A stretch of 64,000 nucleotides of DNA from Channallabes apus. Its lineage: Eukaryota; Chordata; Actinopteri; Siluriformes; Clariidae. The stretch lies in NCBI GenBank assembly GCA_030522415.1, contig CM060121.1:6502476-6566475 (forward strand), given 5' to 3'. How positions within the stretch are numbered: the first letter of the stretch is position 1; each line of letters begins with the position of its first letter. This document shows, piece after piece, positions 1-36,895 of the stretch. Under the pieces are notes generated by a model. That model saw nothing but the letters and a program-made list of their open reading frames with translations. It searched no databases and had not been told where the DNA came from. The translations under genes and the position numbers were made by a program.

Positions 1-490
1 ACCAGCTTGTTGGTTATTACTATCTTCTCACACCTACAAGGATGTGGGTTCAAAAAAATCCAACCTCCGATCTGTGTGTTGAGTTTGCATGTATTGTTCC
101 TCCAGGTACTGTACTCTTATTTCCTACCACTGGCTAAAGACATACCCTGTCTGGCAAATTGATGTTTCCAAATTTCCCATAGTGCATCATTGGCTGGGAT
201 GGTACCCCATCCCATGACCATGAACCCCCCCCACCCCCATGACCCCATAGTCCACCAGTCCCAATATCCAAAATGACCATAAATATCTTTGACCAACCAT
301 TTAAAAAGTACCTGTGTGAAATTGTTTATTATTATTTTTAAACATTTAGAATAGATTTTATACAGCTATATGTTTAGCATCTATACTGTATTACCACAGT
401 ATCACACACACTATCCAGCGCAGGTCGTCAACAGCAATAATCTGTTATTCTCCTTAGTTTCTAACTCTTCTCTCTCACTCACTTTATCCT

Positions 491-763
491 GTGTTCAGTG
501 TTGCGGAGACTTAGGGCACGAGGCGGGGTACACCCTGGACAGGGTGCCAATCCATTGCAGGGCATACAAACACTCACATGCCCATTCACACACACTATGG
601 GCAATTAACCTAACCTACATGTCTTTGGACTGTGAGAGAAAACCCGGAGAAAACCCACCAAGCTCGGGGTGAACATGCAAACTCTATGCACACAGAGGCG
701 GGAATCGAACCCATATCCTGGAGGTGCAAGGCGACAGTGCTAACCACTACACCACTGTGCTCT
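491..763 (-). repeat. tRNA-derived SINE
   Basis: Reverse-orientation copy of the GGCGGCACGGTGG SINE family: complement of the B box (GGAATCGAACC, about 700) and head at the right end (CACTACACCACTGTGC). The body includes TACACCCTGGACAGGGTGCC. Confidence 0.85.
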
Positions 764-3689
764 AACTATTCTGCTTCTCTACTTATTCTACATCATTGTG
801 TTACTTCATCAATATGAACTCTTAAAATGGGAAATGAGTCAGAGGAAAAGGATGGTGGGAGTACTATTCCTGTCAAAAGTGCGAAAGATTTTACTTTGTT
901 TAACAATGACTGGCATACATTTTTTAAAAACTGTATCAACCAACAACATACAGTATGCTTGGCAGAACTTGTAGTGAAATGTGAGGGAATTGATGGAATG
1001 AGCATGCTGCCTACTTTGCTCTAAATCTTGGTGAGTTAGGGCTCTGAAGGATAAATGTAAAATAAAATCACTGAGAAGTGAATGTAAATTGTCCATAGAA
1101 CCCGTGTAATGTTAATCCCATCTGGTTAGGGTGTATTCCTAATGTTTCCTCTGATAAAACACAGAGGTCCGAGTTTGGGGTTTTTGATTGGACGTCTGAA
1201 GGATAACCGTTGAGGTAATTCAGGGTGTGATTTCCACCATTACAACACAGATCCCTGAGGGTTCCCAGACGCTATTTTCAGTATCATTGCTATAGTCTAT
1301 GCTAGGCTGTTCTCATACACAACACTTTTTTAAATATTTTTTTTTTATATGTTATCCAATCTTATAACAAATGAACAAGAGTGAAATGTGAGGGAATTGA
1401 ATGAGCTTGAATCTGAGTTTGGGTTAGATTAGACACCTGAAGGATAACTCACTCACTCATCGTCTATACCGCTTTATCTTATATCTCACAGTGTGTTCCA
1501 TGTACAGTATGTAGTAATGTACAGTATGTACAGTACACCTTACCGCATGGGTGTGTCCCAAACCACACAACACTTTCCTATACCGTGTCCAATCTAATAG
1601 CAAATTAAGGGTGTACAAACACAATGAGGTATTTTATCAAAGAATTTTCTATACTTCTACACTTAAATTAAGTTTTTTTTATGCATTACTAGTGTGATTA
1701 ATTTTGCCACACATTTAGTTAGAGTTGTATGTGGTTTGAGACGCGGCCCATACAGTAGAACACAGAATATCCTGTTGTGATTGTACAGAAACACTGAGTT
1801 TCCTTCCTGCAGAAACACAGGGGCAATGAGGGACTGGATGAAGGAGGAAAAAGATGCATTTGACCCGTTTAAAGGTACTTTCTGAGTTTATATGCGTTCA
1901 TTAGCGTACACACGCTTTTGTGCAATAAGCACAAGCTAAAAGCTGAGGTAATGCAGATGTACGATAAGCATTTAGACCGATTATTTCTGCTAAAATGTCA
2001 GCAGAAACCCATCTATCGATTTTCTGTATCAAAAACAACGTCTATAGGTCAGGTTTTATCTTGCTTTCGTTATATTGAAAACCTGTCGTCGTGTCGAGCA
2101 CGCGCTTTTGCGCGCTCCCTGATTGCGTCATTAGCTAAGCGCTTACTCCAGGGGTGTGTCTCAAATCGACGTTCTGTTTCACAATCAAGCTCAGGCTTTT
2201 TATTTGTATTTTTAAATCAGAATACAGTATGCCTGTAAAAGTCGACTGATTTGTACAGTGCTTACTAATGCCATGACTCATTTATTAGAAGCTTGGTTAC
2301 TTTTTAATGTTTAATTATTATAAATTTTGCTGTAAATAAGACAAGTGTTTTGATATAATGTCTCACGATATCGCTCTGAATTTGAGACATATTGAAGTTG
2401 GGACCGCCGCATGGCAATTGTGAAACCAACCACTGAGCCATCGATGCCCCACAAAACAAAATCAGAGAATATAGAATAAAAAAAAAAAATAAAATACATT
2501 TCTGATTAAGGTTTATAGCATTGTAGTTAACATCAGCCTCAGGTCTAAACAACTTCCTTCATATTCAGAATTTAGTTTTAAAAATCAGTTTTACCTAAAT
2601 TAACAATTTATTATAGATGGTGAAACCATTAAAAATGGAACATCGAAGTTACCACAATTTTAAATTATTAACATGGCTGTAAAAAGCGACAAAACGCTTC
2701 CCAAAACCATTTTGGACTAGCACCACAGACACTGAATAGATAACATTTTTTTTAAATAAACATACAATTTTTAAAACTATTTGTATTTAAATGTGTTGTT
2801 TACATCATCAGTTTGCTGAAACAAAAAACATAGAATGTAAATAGAATTTAAAAAACATTCCACATCATGTTATTATTAAATAATAAGTATTAAAATGTTA
2901 GTATTAAAATGTACAGTGAAATCTAACGTTACTGTATGTACTAACATGCAAATAAAACATAACATCTTACTTTAAAGTTGTTTCTGAGTGACCGAAATAC
3001 CAAGAAGTTATATTGCCAGGCTAAAAAGAACATTTTGCAGTAATTACTTGCTTATTGACAATATAAAGAATCGAGTGTTTATTAGGGATGGGAATCACTA
3101 GTCACCACCCGATATGATATTATCATGATACCTAGGTACTGTTTTGATGAAAATTGAGGTTCTATTAGTATCATGATTTTATTCATACCCCAATGTGATA
3201 TTACATTTTTCCATGAATTTATTTACAATTTTAAACCTTTTTAAATCCATTACCAATTAAAACATTTAATGATTAATACTATAAGGAATAAGGCTTCCAA
3301 TGCGTGCGATTTCTGACTAATTAGCGCTCGCAATGTTTTGAGACTGGGGTACAGTAAGTGTGAGTGAAGAGTGGATTTGAGACTAATTCTCACATTAGTA
3401 AAAAATTTAGCAAAAAAAAATAAAGTCAGATTGGGGGCTTTTGTAATGCCATTAAAATGTGTTTCTGTTGCACCACTCAGAAGCTTCCTGAGCAAATCCT
3501 GGCTGATCGACGGGTTCATGCTGTTACACATGTAAAAATATATTTTTTTAAAATATGTGAATTACTAATTGCGATTCATAACTTCCAACATATCTAGTGT
3601 TTAATATTGATTAGTGGTCTAAAAAAAAATAATAAAAAAATAACCTAGGTGTCTCAGGTAAATCATAGTGTACTCTATGAAGCACGCGG
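764..3689. other. Upstream AT-rich region, no gene supported
   Basis: Mostly AT-rich unique or decayed sequence with several TACAGTA words (three near 1505-1535) and a SINE tail scrap at about 1445-1480. A possible 61-bp exon at 1814-1874 is discussed under findings. A start like TAGGGATGGGAATC at about 3083 hints at an old hAT end. Confidence 0.5.
2381..2456 (-). repeat. SINE head fragment
   Basis: The complement of an A-box-like GATGGCTCAGTGGTTGG lies at about 2425-2445. Short and isolated. Confidence 0.45.
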
Positions 3690-4148
3690 TCGCAGTCGGT
3701 TTGAGACGCACCCCGGATGAGACTGGTGAGGGGGCGTGTCCGCTCTGTGCCATCCGATCCCGGTTATTTTCATGGATTTTTTAAGAAGGTGAGGAGGGAG
3801 AGGCGGGGAAACAAACACAGGGAGAGGGAGAGAGAGAGGGAGGGAGGGAGGTGTTGAATGGAGACGGTGTAACGGAACCAGTGTCCTGTGCAGGTCGGGA
3901 CACCGCGCAACAACCTGCGTCTCATGAGGCTCATGATCGCGACACTTATTCTCTTTTAAGACTTTAATACCTCCTGTGTAGTTCTCTATCACCGATCGGA
4001 GTTGCGGGAGCGCACCGCGTCTTATTCTGCAGTTTAGTGTTTATTTTTTTAAACTGTTGTTTTGTTGCTGCACGCGGTCCTCTGCTCTGTTTCATGCAGT
4101 AAACACTTCTAAGAATTCCGGTGTGGATGCGCGCGCGCTCACGCATGC
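3690..4148 (+). promoter_or_regulatory. Probable promoter and 5' UTR of slc16a2
   Basis: Base composition switches here from AT-rich to GC- and CpG-rich, with a (GA)n purine run at about 3820-3850, and stays GC-rich to the end of exon 1. No TATA box stands out. The transcription start cannot be fixed from sequence alone. Confidence 0.4.
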
Positions 4149-27230
<23,082 letters not shown>

Positions 27231-27623
27231 GCCGAGAGAGAGAGAGAAGTCGGATGTTCTCGGCAAAGGTAGAAAAAAAAAGATATACGGATACTGTACA
27301 TAGTTATTATAAGTTTATAGCGTTCTATCTTTGTTGAAGTGAAGCTGGAAGCTCCCTTCATAAATGTTCAGTTAATCCGAACAACTACGCAAGTATCTAA
27401 ACCAGACAATTAAGCAAGGTTGCGTAATTGAAATGTAAATACATTGATCAGATCTCTGATTGCATTCCATCTGCACACACACTTTCAGCTTCTTTGAGCT
27501 TATCTTTTCCTATTTTTTTTTCTAATAATATCTTTATTATTATTTTTTATTTATTTGTCCATCTCTTCTTGTCTGTCTCTCTGCAGGGAATCATTTAACC
27601 AGAAGTCAATCATCTGTGTGCTG

Positions 27624-27665
<42 letters not shown>

Positions 27666-28824
27666 AAGTACGTCCTGGATCAAACCAGCCCCAGACTCCT
27701 CACCTCAGTGCTTTCATGTAAACAGAAAAGACCTGCGAGTTGATATTTCACTCTTATTTATCCCACCCACACACGGACTGCGAATGCCCGCATGCCTCGA
27801 CTCACTGTGGGATTTTGAGAGTCTCGAACCCTGAAGACTCTCAGAAGAAAATCAGAACAATGTGTTCCTGCGCAGCCGAAGCCAGGAAGAACACGGATTC
27901 ACACATAGAAACAGCGAGTACTGGTACTGGTTCAGTAGGAAACACTGCCACCATTGAACTGAACTAAAAAAAAAGGAAGAAAAAAAAACATTATGTTTTA
28001 TTGCGATGTCTTTTTATACAGTGTTTTCTTCTCTCTAAAAAAAACAGTGATTTTAGTTCAAACGTATTTTTTTAAGAAAAAAATTTCTTTTCTCAACTGG
28101 CTTTCATGCAGACCTCTTGGGGCTTTAAAGCCGTTCGTGTAATCAGTGTTATAATTAATGCGCAGCCATAGTGCATGGTAGGTATTCCTCAGTCACATTA
28201 ATCAAGCCTTACAAAATAATTTTTAACTTTTGTTGTTGTTATAGAAATGCTAGCTAGATTTGGTGTTTGTGTATTAGAATTATTTTTTAAATACCTACAT
28301 GCAATTATTATTATTATTATTATATATTTTTTAATCTAAGCTGATTTTTGTTGGATGTGAGGCTCACATGATCACTCATGGATTTTCACTATTGTTTAAT
28401 AGAAAGTTTAAATAGGTTTATACATATATAGGAGTTCAAAATACTTTTTATGTTGATTTTTGATTAATTTAGCATTTCTTTTTGTAACATTTTTATATTT
28501 TGTAACGTAAGATCCACTAGAACTAAAGACAGAATGCAGATAGGAACTAAAATTGTACATTTTCTGACTGCACTGTCTACATCATTTAGTATTCCTGACT
28601 TTCCACAGCCAGAACTAAATTTGCAATCGCAGCTGAAACTTTGCGTCAAGCATCACGCCAAGATCTCATTTGGCTTTATTTGAGCAATCCAAAAGATGCA
28701 TTAAAACTAGACCGAACTTGATGTTTTTACACTTTCTCCGCATACTAAAGTGCTTAAGCTTCTAGTCGCTGTAAAACAGCTAAGGTCGTGATGCGCCGCT
28801 TGCGTAGTGTGAATTCAGAATAAA
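27231..28824 (+). other. Probable slc16a2 3' UTR
   Basis: Non-coding sequence after the stop, with a (GT)n run at about 27624-27662. The first convincing AATAAA I noted is at 28819-28824; others follow near 29135 and 29695, so the end is uncertain. A good acceptor-like CTCTCTGCAG at about 27586 and a GTAGAA after 27268 leave open a UTR intron. Confidence 0.3.
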
Positions 28825-29834
28825 ACAGAATCTCAAATCCGAATCATGCGCCGCCATAAGAAGGGAATCTTCTTCTTTTCACTTGTAATGTGAACACAGG
28901 GTTAGGAAGGTGTGAACTGTATGATTTTCTGCAGACCTCACTGGATTTATTCTATGCAGCAACAACACTCAAATCAGTGCCAATATATTTTTGCTATTTT
29001 TGAACTTGTTAGTCAGCACTCAGTGCCAGGACGCTATGCTAACAGCCTGCTATTCCTCAAGGTTGTCCACGTTCATGGATTAGGTAACACTCATAGGGAA
29101 ATCATTATGTTTTTGTGAAGTATGATTTTCTTGCTTGTAAAATAAATGCAGAAGGAATGTAGCATACTTTATGAATAGGAATTTGAGTGAAGCGTATTCA
29201 AGCGGATAAATATAGATACAGTAGGTTGTAGAGCTTTTTCTGGGAGTCGAAGTGCTCTTAAAATGGAAGAACAATGAGTTTAGCAAAGACAATTCATGTG
29301 TTTGTATGCGAGAGTGTGTGTGTGTCGGATGAACTCTGGAATTCTTTAGTTTTTGCAAACAATTTATATTATAATACATATATTTTGACTTGTGATTTTT
29401 GGTGCCTTTATATATTTAGATTTTCGCGTCATTTACAGTAACTCAGTCACACTATGATTGCCTCATTTCACTCTGGCTTATTAGCCAATCTATCCTCCTA
29501 ATGCTCTCCAGGTTAGACATTTTTGCTATGGAGATGAGTTTCCTCCTGCAGAATAAGGGGCATTTTCATTGGCCAGTGCAAAAAGGAGCGGTTAATGTTA
29601 TTGGTTGCTTTTCCTCAGATCCTTGACCTGATTGGTTGCTATGTTGTCACTATGGAAAAACGTCAGGCTTTAGTGTAGTTTGTTTGTAGAATACACAATA
29701 AACTTAAAGATTCATCTTCAGAATTAACTAGAAATGTGCTGTCGCTCACTCCCATGTGGAAATGCAGTGCATCAAGAAAATTTTAAATATGAAAGTTTAA
29801 AGTAGAAATGCACCATGTGAAAATTATTCAGGTA

Positions 29835-30331
29835 CAGTGCGACCTCGGCAGACAAATTTAATCCATTCTGGAGGCGAGTTCTTAAGGGGAAATTTTGTAT
29901 TGCAAAACACATTTTCCCATAAGAAATAATATAAATGCAAGGCAGATAATCCGTTCCAGTCACCCAAAGATATTACCAATATTACCAATTTCCAACACTA
30001 TAATCATATTTTTGCATATTTGATATAAAACTTCTTACAAAGACATGAATAATAAATGAAGTAAAATATTAAATAAATAGTCATTAAACCTCCCTTTTCT
30101 TCTTGGTCCCATCCTTGATAACATTATTGGGACCCATGTTGCCATTTCTTCACTAAAACTTGCACAAAATGCAAAATAACCCCCAAAAAATTACGCATAC
30201 GCATAACTTAGCAGCTGTTCATTTCAGCTTGGTTCGTTCACTCGAATGCCGAAAACGCTTCGCATGACAAGGCGAATTAGTTAGAATAGTTCTTAAGGCG
30301 AAACGCATGTTTGTATGCCGAGGTACAACTG
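29835..30331. mobile_element. Tc1/mariner-type MITE (497 bp)
   Basis: Imperfect inverted ends (CAGTGCGACCTCGGCAGAC and GTATGCCGAGGTACAACTG) with TA on each side (29833-29834, 30332-30333). Non-coding. Confidence 0.75.
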
Positions 30332-30717
30332 TAAACTGTAACAGGTTAATCCTGTGTTCTGAAATCTTTTTGACTTCCAGTTTTTGAGTTAAGACAACTG
30401 TACAGTACTATGTTGAGGAAACTGTGCTATAATCTGAGACTGCTATGGGTTGATGAATTGGGACCAAGTTTCATATTGTTGCAGTGTTTATTTCTATTTG
30501 CTGAAATTATACTACTCACTCTTGGTACTGCCCTACTTTAAAGATGTAAAATGTGAAGTTACATTACATCATCACATAAAAAAAAACAAGCAAGGCGAGT
30601 TTTAGTAGAACCTATGCATGTGCTGATATGGAAATATTGTATTCCGGGTGCCAGTGCTACAATATAACACAATTTAAGTTTTAGTGTGTTATAATATTTC
30701 CATATTTATAGTTACAT

Positions 30718-30985
30718 TTGGTGGCATGGTGGCTTAGTGGTTAGCACTGTCACTTTGCACCTCCATGGTCTGGGTTCGATTCCCACTTCAGGGTCTGCGT
30801 GCAAGGAGTCTGCACAGTCCAAAGACATGCAGATTAGGCTAATTGGAGTTCCCAAAATGCCCGTAGTGTGTGAATGCAAGTATAAATGTTGACCGGTGGT
30901 CCTACCAAGTTGGTAAAACTGGGAATAAATAGATTGGTCAGCATTGGCCTCCACAGTCCCTAGGTGGACTACAGAGGTTCCTAGA
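30718..30985 (+). repeat. tRNA-derived SINE, internally shortened
   Basis: Head GGTGGCATGGTGGCTTAGTGG, B box GGGTTCGATTCCC, then a truncated body lacking much of the usual middle. Confidence 0.8.
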
Positions 30986-31614
30986 TGGATGGATACTGTA
31001 GTTATATTTAGCTTAATGCATGTTGCTGATAAAACGAGACTTTTGCTTACGTTATAGTAGCTATAAATAGCTGTCTCATCACCAGCCTTCCTTTTTTATA
31101 TATGCAATGTCATGTTACATAGGAAATGCAAAATGCAATGCAGAGCCTTTTGTCTTAACGATTTGTTGAGAAAAGTTACTGTTTTACTGTCTGTTTCTAA
31201 AGTGCTTACCCTGGAGACTCCTTCCAATCTGTTAAATAAACACCTCTTTACAGAATACCTCACCTAATCAATAGTTACATGTGTTTTTAAATCTGCTTAG
31301 TTAGCAGGATCATCATAGAAGTACCTGTGTAATTTGTCACAATATAATAAAGGATAACCTATTATACATACATATTAAGTTGTATAAAGCTGGAAATTTA
31401 AAACTAGAACAAAATACTGTATGTCGCCTTAAACTGTGTCAATGAGGGGAATGAGACAGTAATGCTAATTAAAACACTGGCCAGTGACAACAGGTACAAG
31501 CTTACTGGAAAAAAAAAGTTCCTAAAAAGAATTTATTTCAATTGTATTTTATAGGAACAAGACACACATACCTCATGGATCTACCTGTTAATGATGCACA
31601 CTGTTAATTTTACA

Positions 31615-31740
31615 ATTGTAATCTTGCAATTAGGGCTTCATAATTAATGCTTTTTAATGCAGCACCTCCTTCTCTCATCTTTTTTTATGCTTCTCTTAGT
31701 TATAATTAATGAAAAGCCCTTTAATTAATATATACTATAA
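31615..31740. promoter_or_regulatory. Candidate conserved non-coding element in the intergenic region
   Basis: Cluster of TAATTA-type homeodomain core sites (CATAATTAATGC, TTATAATTAATGAAAAGCCC, TTTAATTAATA) around a less AT-rich segment, in a stretch of about 3 kb without transposons. Confidence 0.25.
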
Positions 31741-34700
31741 TGTTCCTTTTTTGTAACAGACTTCAGATTCAGAGTATTTTGTAGTGTGCGTGTGTGTGTG
31801 CGTCTGTGTGCGTGCGCATGTCCCAGTTTGTAAGGACTCTTCAGACCTCAGAGATTGTGCTTTCAGAAATCATTTCCATATTCAAATTTTCTCTCATTAG
31901 TCTTGTCCTACATGTGTTATGGTACAATGGATGTGTAAAAAAGTAAGATAAAGAAACAGATGGGAAAAAAATTAATGTACAAAATTTCCCTTCTGATGCC
32001 CTCATTTTTCCCAGCTGTAATTGTTCAATCAGTACATGTTTGTTGTTTGATGTTTGCTACCTTAAGTTTGCGTCATAGGTATTCAAGTATTCCTTTAATT
32101 AAGGGATTTGCAAAATATAATAATGTAATAAAAGGTAAACTTCTGTAAAGGAAAAATCTACTTAAATTTTGAGAGATTTTTAAATAATTTTGCCATAAAA
32201 TTGGCTCACCTAATTTTACCCAAGTCTTTTTAAATTTGTGGTGGTACTGGAAAGGCTATCCGATGATGGCGTGATTGAATTCTAATGAGCAACATTGGAA
32301 AAGGGTCAAGTGAGTTTTTTACTATTTTTTGTTCATATTATTTATACTTATATATTCCATCAGAAAGATGTAAAAAAATATAGTATTAACTTTCTAAATT
32401 TAGTGAAGCTAACATTAGATAACCAAGCAAAGATAACATTAAGTAGATAAGCAACAAACAAACACGGGTATAAAATGGCTCTAAGCTATGAATTGAGGCA
32501 GATATAAACACGATATAAACAATCTTTTTGATGATATTTGTTATCATTATACATTAATGATGACATATGAAATTAAACAGACAATTAGTATGATGATGTT
32601 TTCCAGTAGACTATGAAATCTTTAAATGCTGATTTGCTTCCCTTTTTCAAAAATAACTTTCAAAATCTGAACTAGAAAAAACTAGACAGAGACATATTTT
32701 CTTTCTGGAAAACCATGTAGTATTTTAGAATCAGGTTTAAAAGAAAATGTCAAAAAATTGCCAGGTGAAATGTTTTCCCAGGCCACCATTTGATATCACA
32801 ATATAAAATAGATAACAAAATCCGTTCTTGGAAGTCAATATACTTTGTGAATGTAGTTTTAGACATATTAAAAAAGTATTCTTTTAATGGATGCATTGAG
32901 GTGTACCAAGTACCATTTATATTTAAGGTAACGTTATATTTAAGGTAATAACGTCTGTTTGTCAAAATAAATAAAAATGAATGGCTATCTTAAATTAACT
33001 TTAAGTTTGGTGGATGACACTCTTACCATTTTTTTCTTTTGTTTGTTTGTTTGTTTGCTCTGGTTGTTTTTTTTTTTTTACTTGTTCAATGTTACAACAA
33101 AAATATTATCTAAAGATTGTAATCTGGCACATAATTCATGTAATCCTGGTTTCACACTGACATCCATTGTTCAGTTTAATTGCTTCAGCTTTTGCTTTGT
33201 TTAAAAAGAAAAAATCTGTTTGACATAGGAATACATTACTTGTTACCTAATATCTGCATTTTGGCATTCATGCTTCTGACCAATTTCAAGCTTTATAAAT
33301 ATGCAGATTTCTTCTAATGATGTTTTTACTGACTAACTACAAAATTACAAAATTTAGTATTTAGCTTTTTAGCTTTTTGTCAATAGCTTATAATAAAGCA
33401 TAAAGTATTGGTTTGCCAAGTTTATCACAATTGTTTCCCCAAATATAAAAATTAAATTTTGAGTGATTTTTATTTACAGTAATTTGTTTATCCTTATAAT
33501 AGAATTGAACTGTTTTTGTTTTGTTGTTTGTTGTTTTCTAAAATGAAGTTGGCATGTATATAAATAATACATTTAATTTTCTTATAATTTTGTATGTATT
33601 GGCTATATATTTCGTAAGGCTTTACATTAAGGTTGCCTTTCTTACATTATTTACTGTAACATGAACTAACAATGAACTTTAGCAATATTAAAGCACAAGT
33701 ATTATTAACAAAGTAAACATTTTGTTTTAATATGGTTAATATGCATATTAATTTGCTTGTTTACTTCACACAGACATTTGTTTTAAAAATTACTACTGGA
33801 ATTTTGCATCTTTTTTTATTGCTAGTTGGCGTAGATTTTAAAGAAAATGTACATACAACATTTTAGATTTTGCTAGAAATTCTTTCTGCTTGCTAGGAAT
33901 ATTATTTTCCCTCCAGGCTTTTTTAAATTATATGACTTTGTTAAGGTTATTGAAGGTGTGCTAATCCTGACATTCAGGGTTTGGTTCATGTTAGTTAAAC
34001 ATCTTAATATGAAGCATCGACACATATTCTATTCACTTTTATGCAATATAGCTACAACACAAAAGGTCATTTTGATGGTCTGTCATGTTTGGCATTGAGA
34101 CTGATTGGACGTGCCTTGGATGCTGTGGATGCAAATGTGGATGTGTTTATGAGTCTAAGTTTGGACATATTTAAGCTAACCTGACACTGCTAATGCTAGC
34201 TAGCTGGCATATATGTGCAAGTTTAATAAGAAAAATCCTATCTTTAAATGTGGACGTAAGATGCTTTGAATTTATATATACTGTAGGCTGAATGACACAT
34301 CCACCTGTTCTGTACAAAGACCCGTGTCCAATGTGTAAATGCTGTAAACAGTCATATGAGGATCATACTGGGATTATTGTACTATTTCACCCTGGGATTT
34401 GAGTTTATAGATGTTTCTGTTTAAACTTTTATAGATTTTTATATTATACTTTTATTTTAGCATCATGAAAAATGTTTTCCTTCGTTTTGAGCAACATTTT
34501 ATATTTTATAGCTGTCATGGCATCTTCTCTGTATAAGCAAATATTTTATTTACATATTAATGAAGAAAAGCTATTATAGACATACAACACCATTGGATTA
34601 TACACAGGGGAGACATTAATAAATTTATATGATTCATCTGCAGCTGTCTACTGGTTTCATTTAGGTCACCTTGTTTTTACTTTTAAATATTGCCTTAATG

Positions 34701-35035
34701 ATTTTTTTCCCTTTAAGTGTACATGCCAGTGAATTAAATGGACAAAAGTGATGCTGCTAGCTTAATATATGTAATTTAGGTTTCATGTAAACAATAATTT
34801 TCTTCTCTAGTTTAGTTTTTTTTTATATTAAACCTGTAATAAACTCCACGCAACTTTTTCTTTAAAAAAATTAACCCTGATAGGTCCTTGCAGCAGTGGG
34901 ACACCAGAGGGAGACTTCATCTTGTCTTAAACAGCAACCAGTAAAAAACACTTTGCTGAGTGCATCACGTTTGATAAAAAAAATCTGTAACATTGGGTAT
35001 AGAATTGTTCAGCTCCCTTTAAGACTATATTGTAA

Positions 35036-35115
35036 TCAGGTTTCCTCCCAAAGTCCAACGACGCGCAATGTGGATTAATTGGTATTTTTAAAGTGCTAGA
35101 AATGTATGATTTTAT

Positions 35116-35173
<58 letters not shown>

Positions 35174-35290
35174 TGATGACCTGCCACCCCAACCAGGGTG
35201 TACCCTGCCTTGTGGATTCTTGTGGCTCGCAGACCCCTACAACCCTACACAGTAGAAGGTGGTATAGACAGTGGATGGAAAGATGATTAA
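35036..35290 (+). repeat. Degenerate SINE body with (GT)n
   Basis: GGTTTCCTCCCAAAGTCCAA, a (GT)n run at about 35116-35170, CCAGGGTGTACCCTGCC and a GGTGGTATAGACAGTGGATGG tail. Confidence 0.6.
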
Positions 35291-35919
35291 ACGGATGGAT
35301 TCTTTTGCTTTGTCTTTTTTCTTTGTCTTTTTAAAATGAGCTATGTTGAGAATTTGGTAAAGTAGTAATTTCCCTGCAATTTCACAAGGATTGATAAAGA
35401 TTGATCTAGTTGAAGAAGAAACTATACACAGTGACTATCAATGGTTATAATTTGTTACAAATCTGTTCTTGATCATTTTACATTCATATGTGTGTATTTG
35501 ATTTGGGCCTTAGCAGTGTGAATAGTAAATAAAGCAAATAAAATAAAAATCAAGTGTGACAAGCAAAGTTTCCAGAGGAACAGGACGCTTTAGAGAAAAA
35601 GCAACATCCTGTTTCTCTGGTTTCTCAAGTTTAACTTTCCACTATCTTCTGGCTAGAAATAGCAGTAATAGATATTCTTTCTTTTTAGAGGAAACTGCAG
35701 TTGTATTATGAATTTCCTTTCAGTTTAGTCTTTTATTTTAAACTCACTTTCAACCAGAATGTATAGGCAGCATTTTAACCCAGATATTAATAATCTTGGA
35801 TACTTTACTCAGTTCATTTTTTTTTTTTTTGCGGTCTGACGGTGTACCTGGCGCCAAAACAACTCACAAAAAAGCGTAAACAGAAGCATTTGTTAAATCT
35901 GTAAACAGAATTTGGACCG

Positions 35920-36895
35920 ATACGCTAAATAAGGTGAAAGTTTCGTAAAGTGAATCATCACTGGTGACGAGACATGGATTCATCACTACAAGCCTGAGAG
36001 TAAATGATGCAGAGTTCAAAAGTTTGCCATCAGCTAGAAAATTGATGCTTACAGTTTTCTGGGATTCTCAAGGGCCAGTATTGTAACATTATCAGATAAC
36101 AATCAACGGTGCTAGGCGGCACGATGGTGTAGTGGTTAGCACTGTCGCCTTGCACCGCCAGGGTCCGGGTTCGATTCCCGTCTCTGTGTGCATGGAGTTT
36201 GCATGTTCTCCCCATGCTTGGTGGGTTTCCTCCGGGTACTCCGGTTTCCTCCCACAGTCCAAAGACATGCAGATTAGGATAATTGGCGTTCCTAAATTGA
36301 CCATAGTGTGTGAATGAGTGTGTGTGTGTGTGTGTGTGTGTGCTCTGCGATGGATTGGCACGCTGTCCAGGGTGTACCCTGCCTTGTGCCCTGAGTCTCC
36401 TGGGATAGGCTCCAGGTCCCTGCGACCCTAAATACAGGATAAAGCGGTATAGAAGATGAATGAATGAATGAATGAATGTTACAGTGGTTACAATGGTGCT
36501 CGTTACAGTGAAATGTTTATTGAAATGCTTATTGCGTTGTGATCTTCCATGACAATGCACGTTCGCACGTTTTTGCCCAAAATTCGTTTTGAGGTGTTAA
36601 AGCATCTTCCCTAAAGTCCTGATCTCACTCCATCAGACTTTCACCTGAAAGATTTCCCCCTGAAAGCAGCCCTACAAGGATGAAGATCCACGTCTGATGA
36701 GGAAGTGAAGATAGCGATGTATTCGTGGCTTACAGCTCAGCCTAAAAGTTTTTTAGTGAGGGAATACAAAACCTTGTTGGCAGATTGACAGTGTTTTGCA
36801 AAGCAAGGAGATTATGTCGAAAAATTATGCATTTGTCTTTTTGTTAATTGAAACAAATTCTACAATCAGAGTACAGATAATTTTGACTCACCCTA
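35920..36895 (+). pseudogene. mariner-type (DD34D) transposase relic interrupted by a SINE
   Basis: Broken frames give VTGDETWIHHYKPES (first Asp), then FHDNAR (second Asp) and SPDLTPSDFHL (third Asp), the mariner signature. It ends near TTTGACTCACCCT, a mariner-like terminus. Several stops and frameshifts occur and the left end is not recognisable. A SINE has split it at 36114. Confidence 0.8.
36114..36490 (+). repeat. tRNA-derived SINE inserted in the mariner relic
   Basis: Head GGCGGCACGATGGTGTAGTGG with an A-box-like GTGTAGTGGTTAG and B box GGTTCGATTCC, a (GT)n patch and a (GAAT)n tail. The flanks CAACGGTGCT and CAATGGTGCT (36104-36113, 36491-36500) form a target duplication. Confidence 0.85.

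Larger units (their letters stand above)
28825..35035. other. Intergenic AT-rich stretch, nearly free of transposons
   Basis: Only the MITE (29835-30331) and one SINE (30718-30985) stand out. The remainder, especially 31000-34850, is unusually free of repeats for this window and has no coding frame. It may contain regulatory sequence. Confidence 0.5.
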
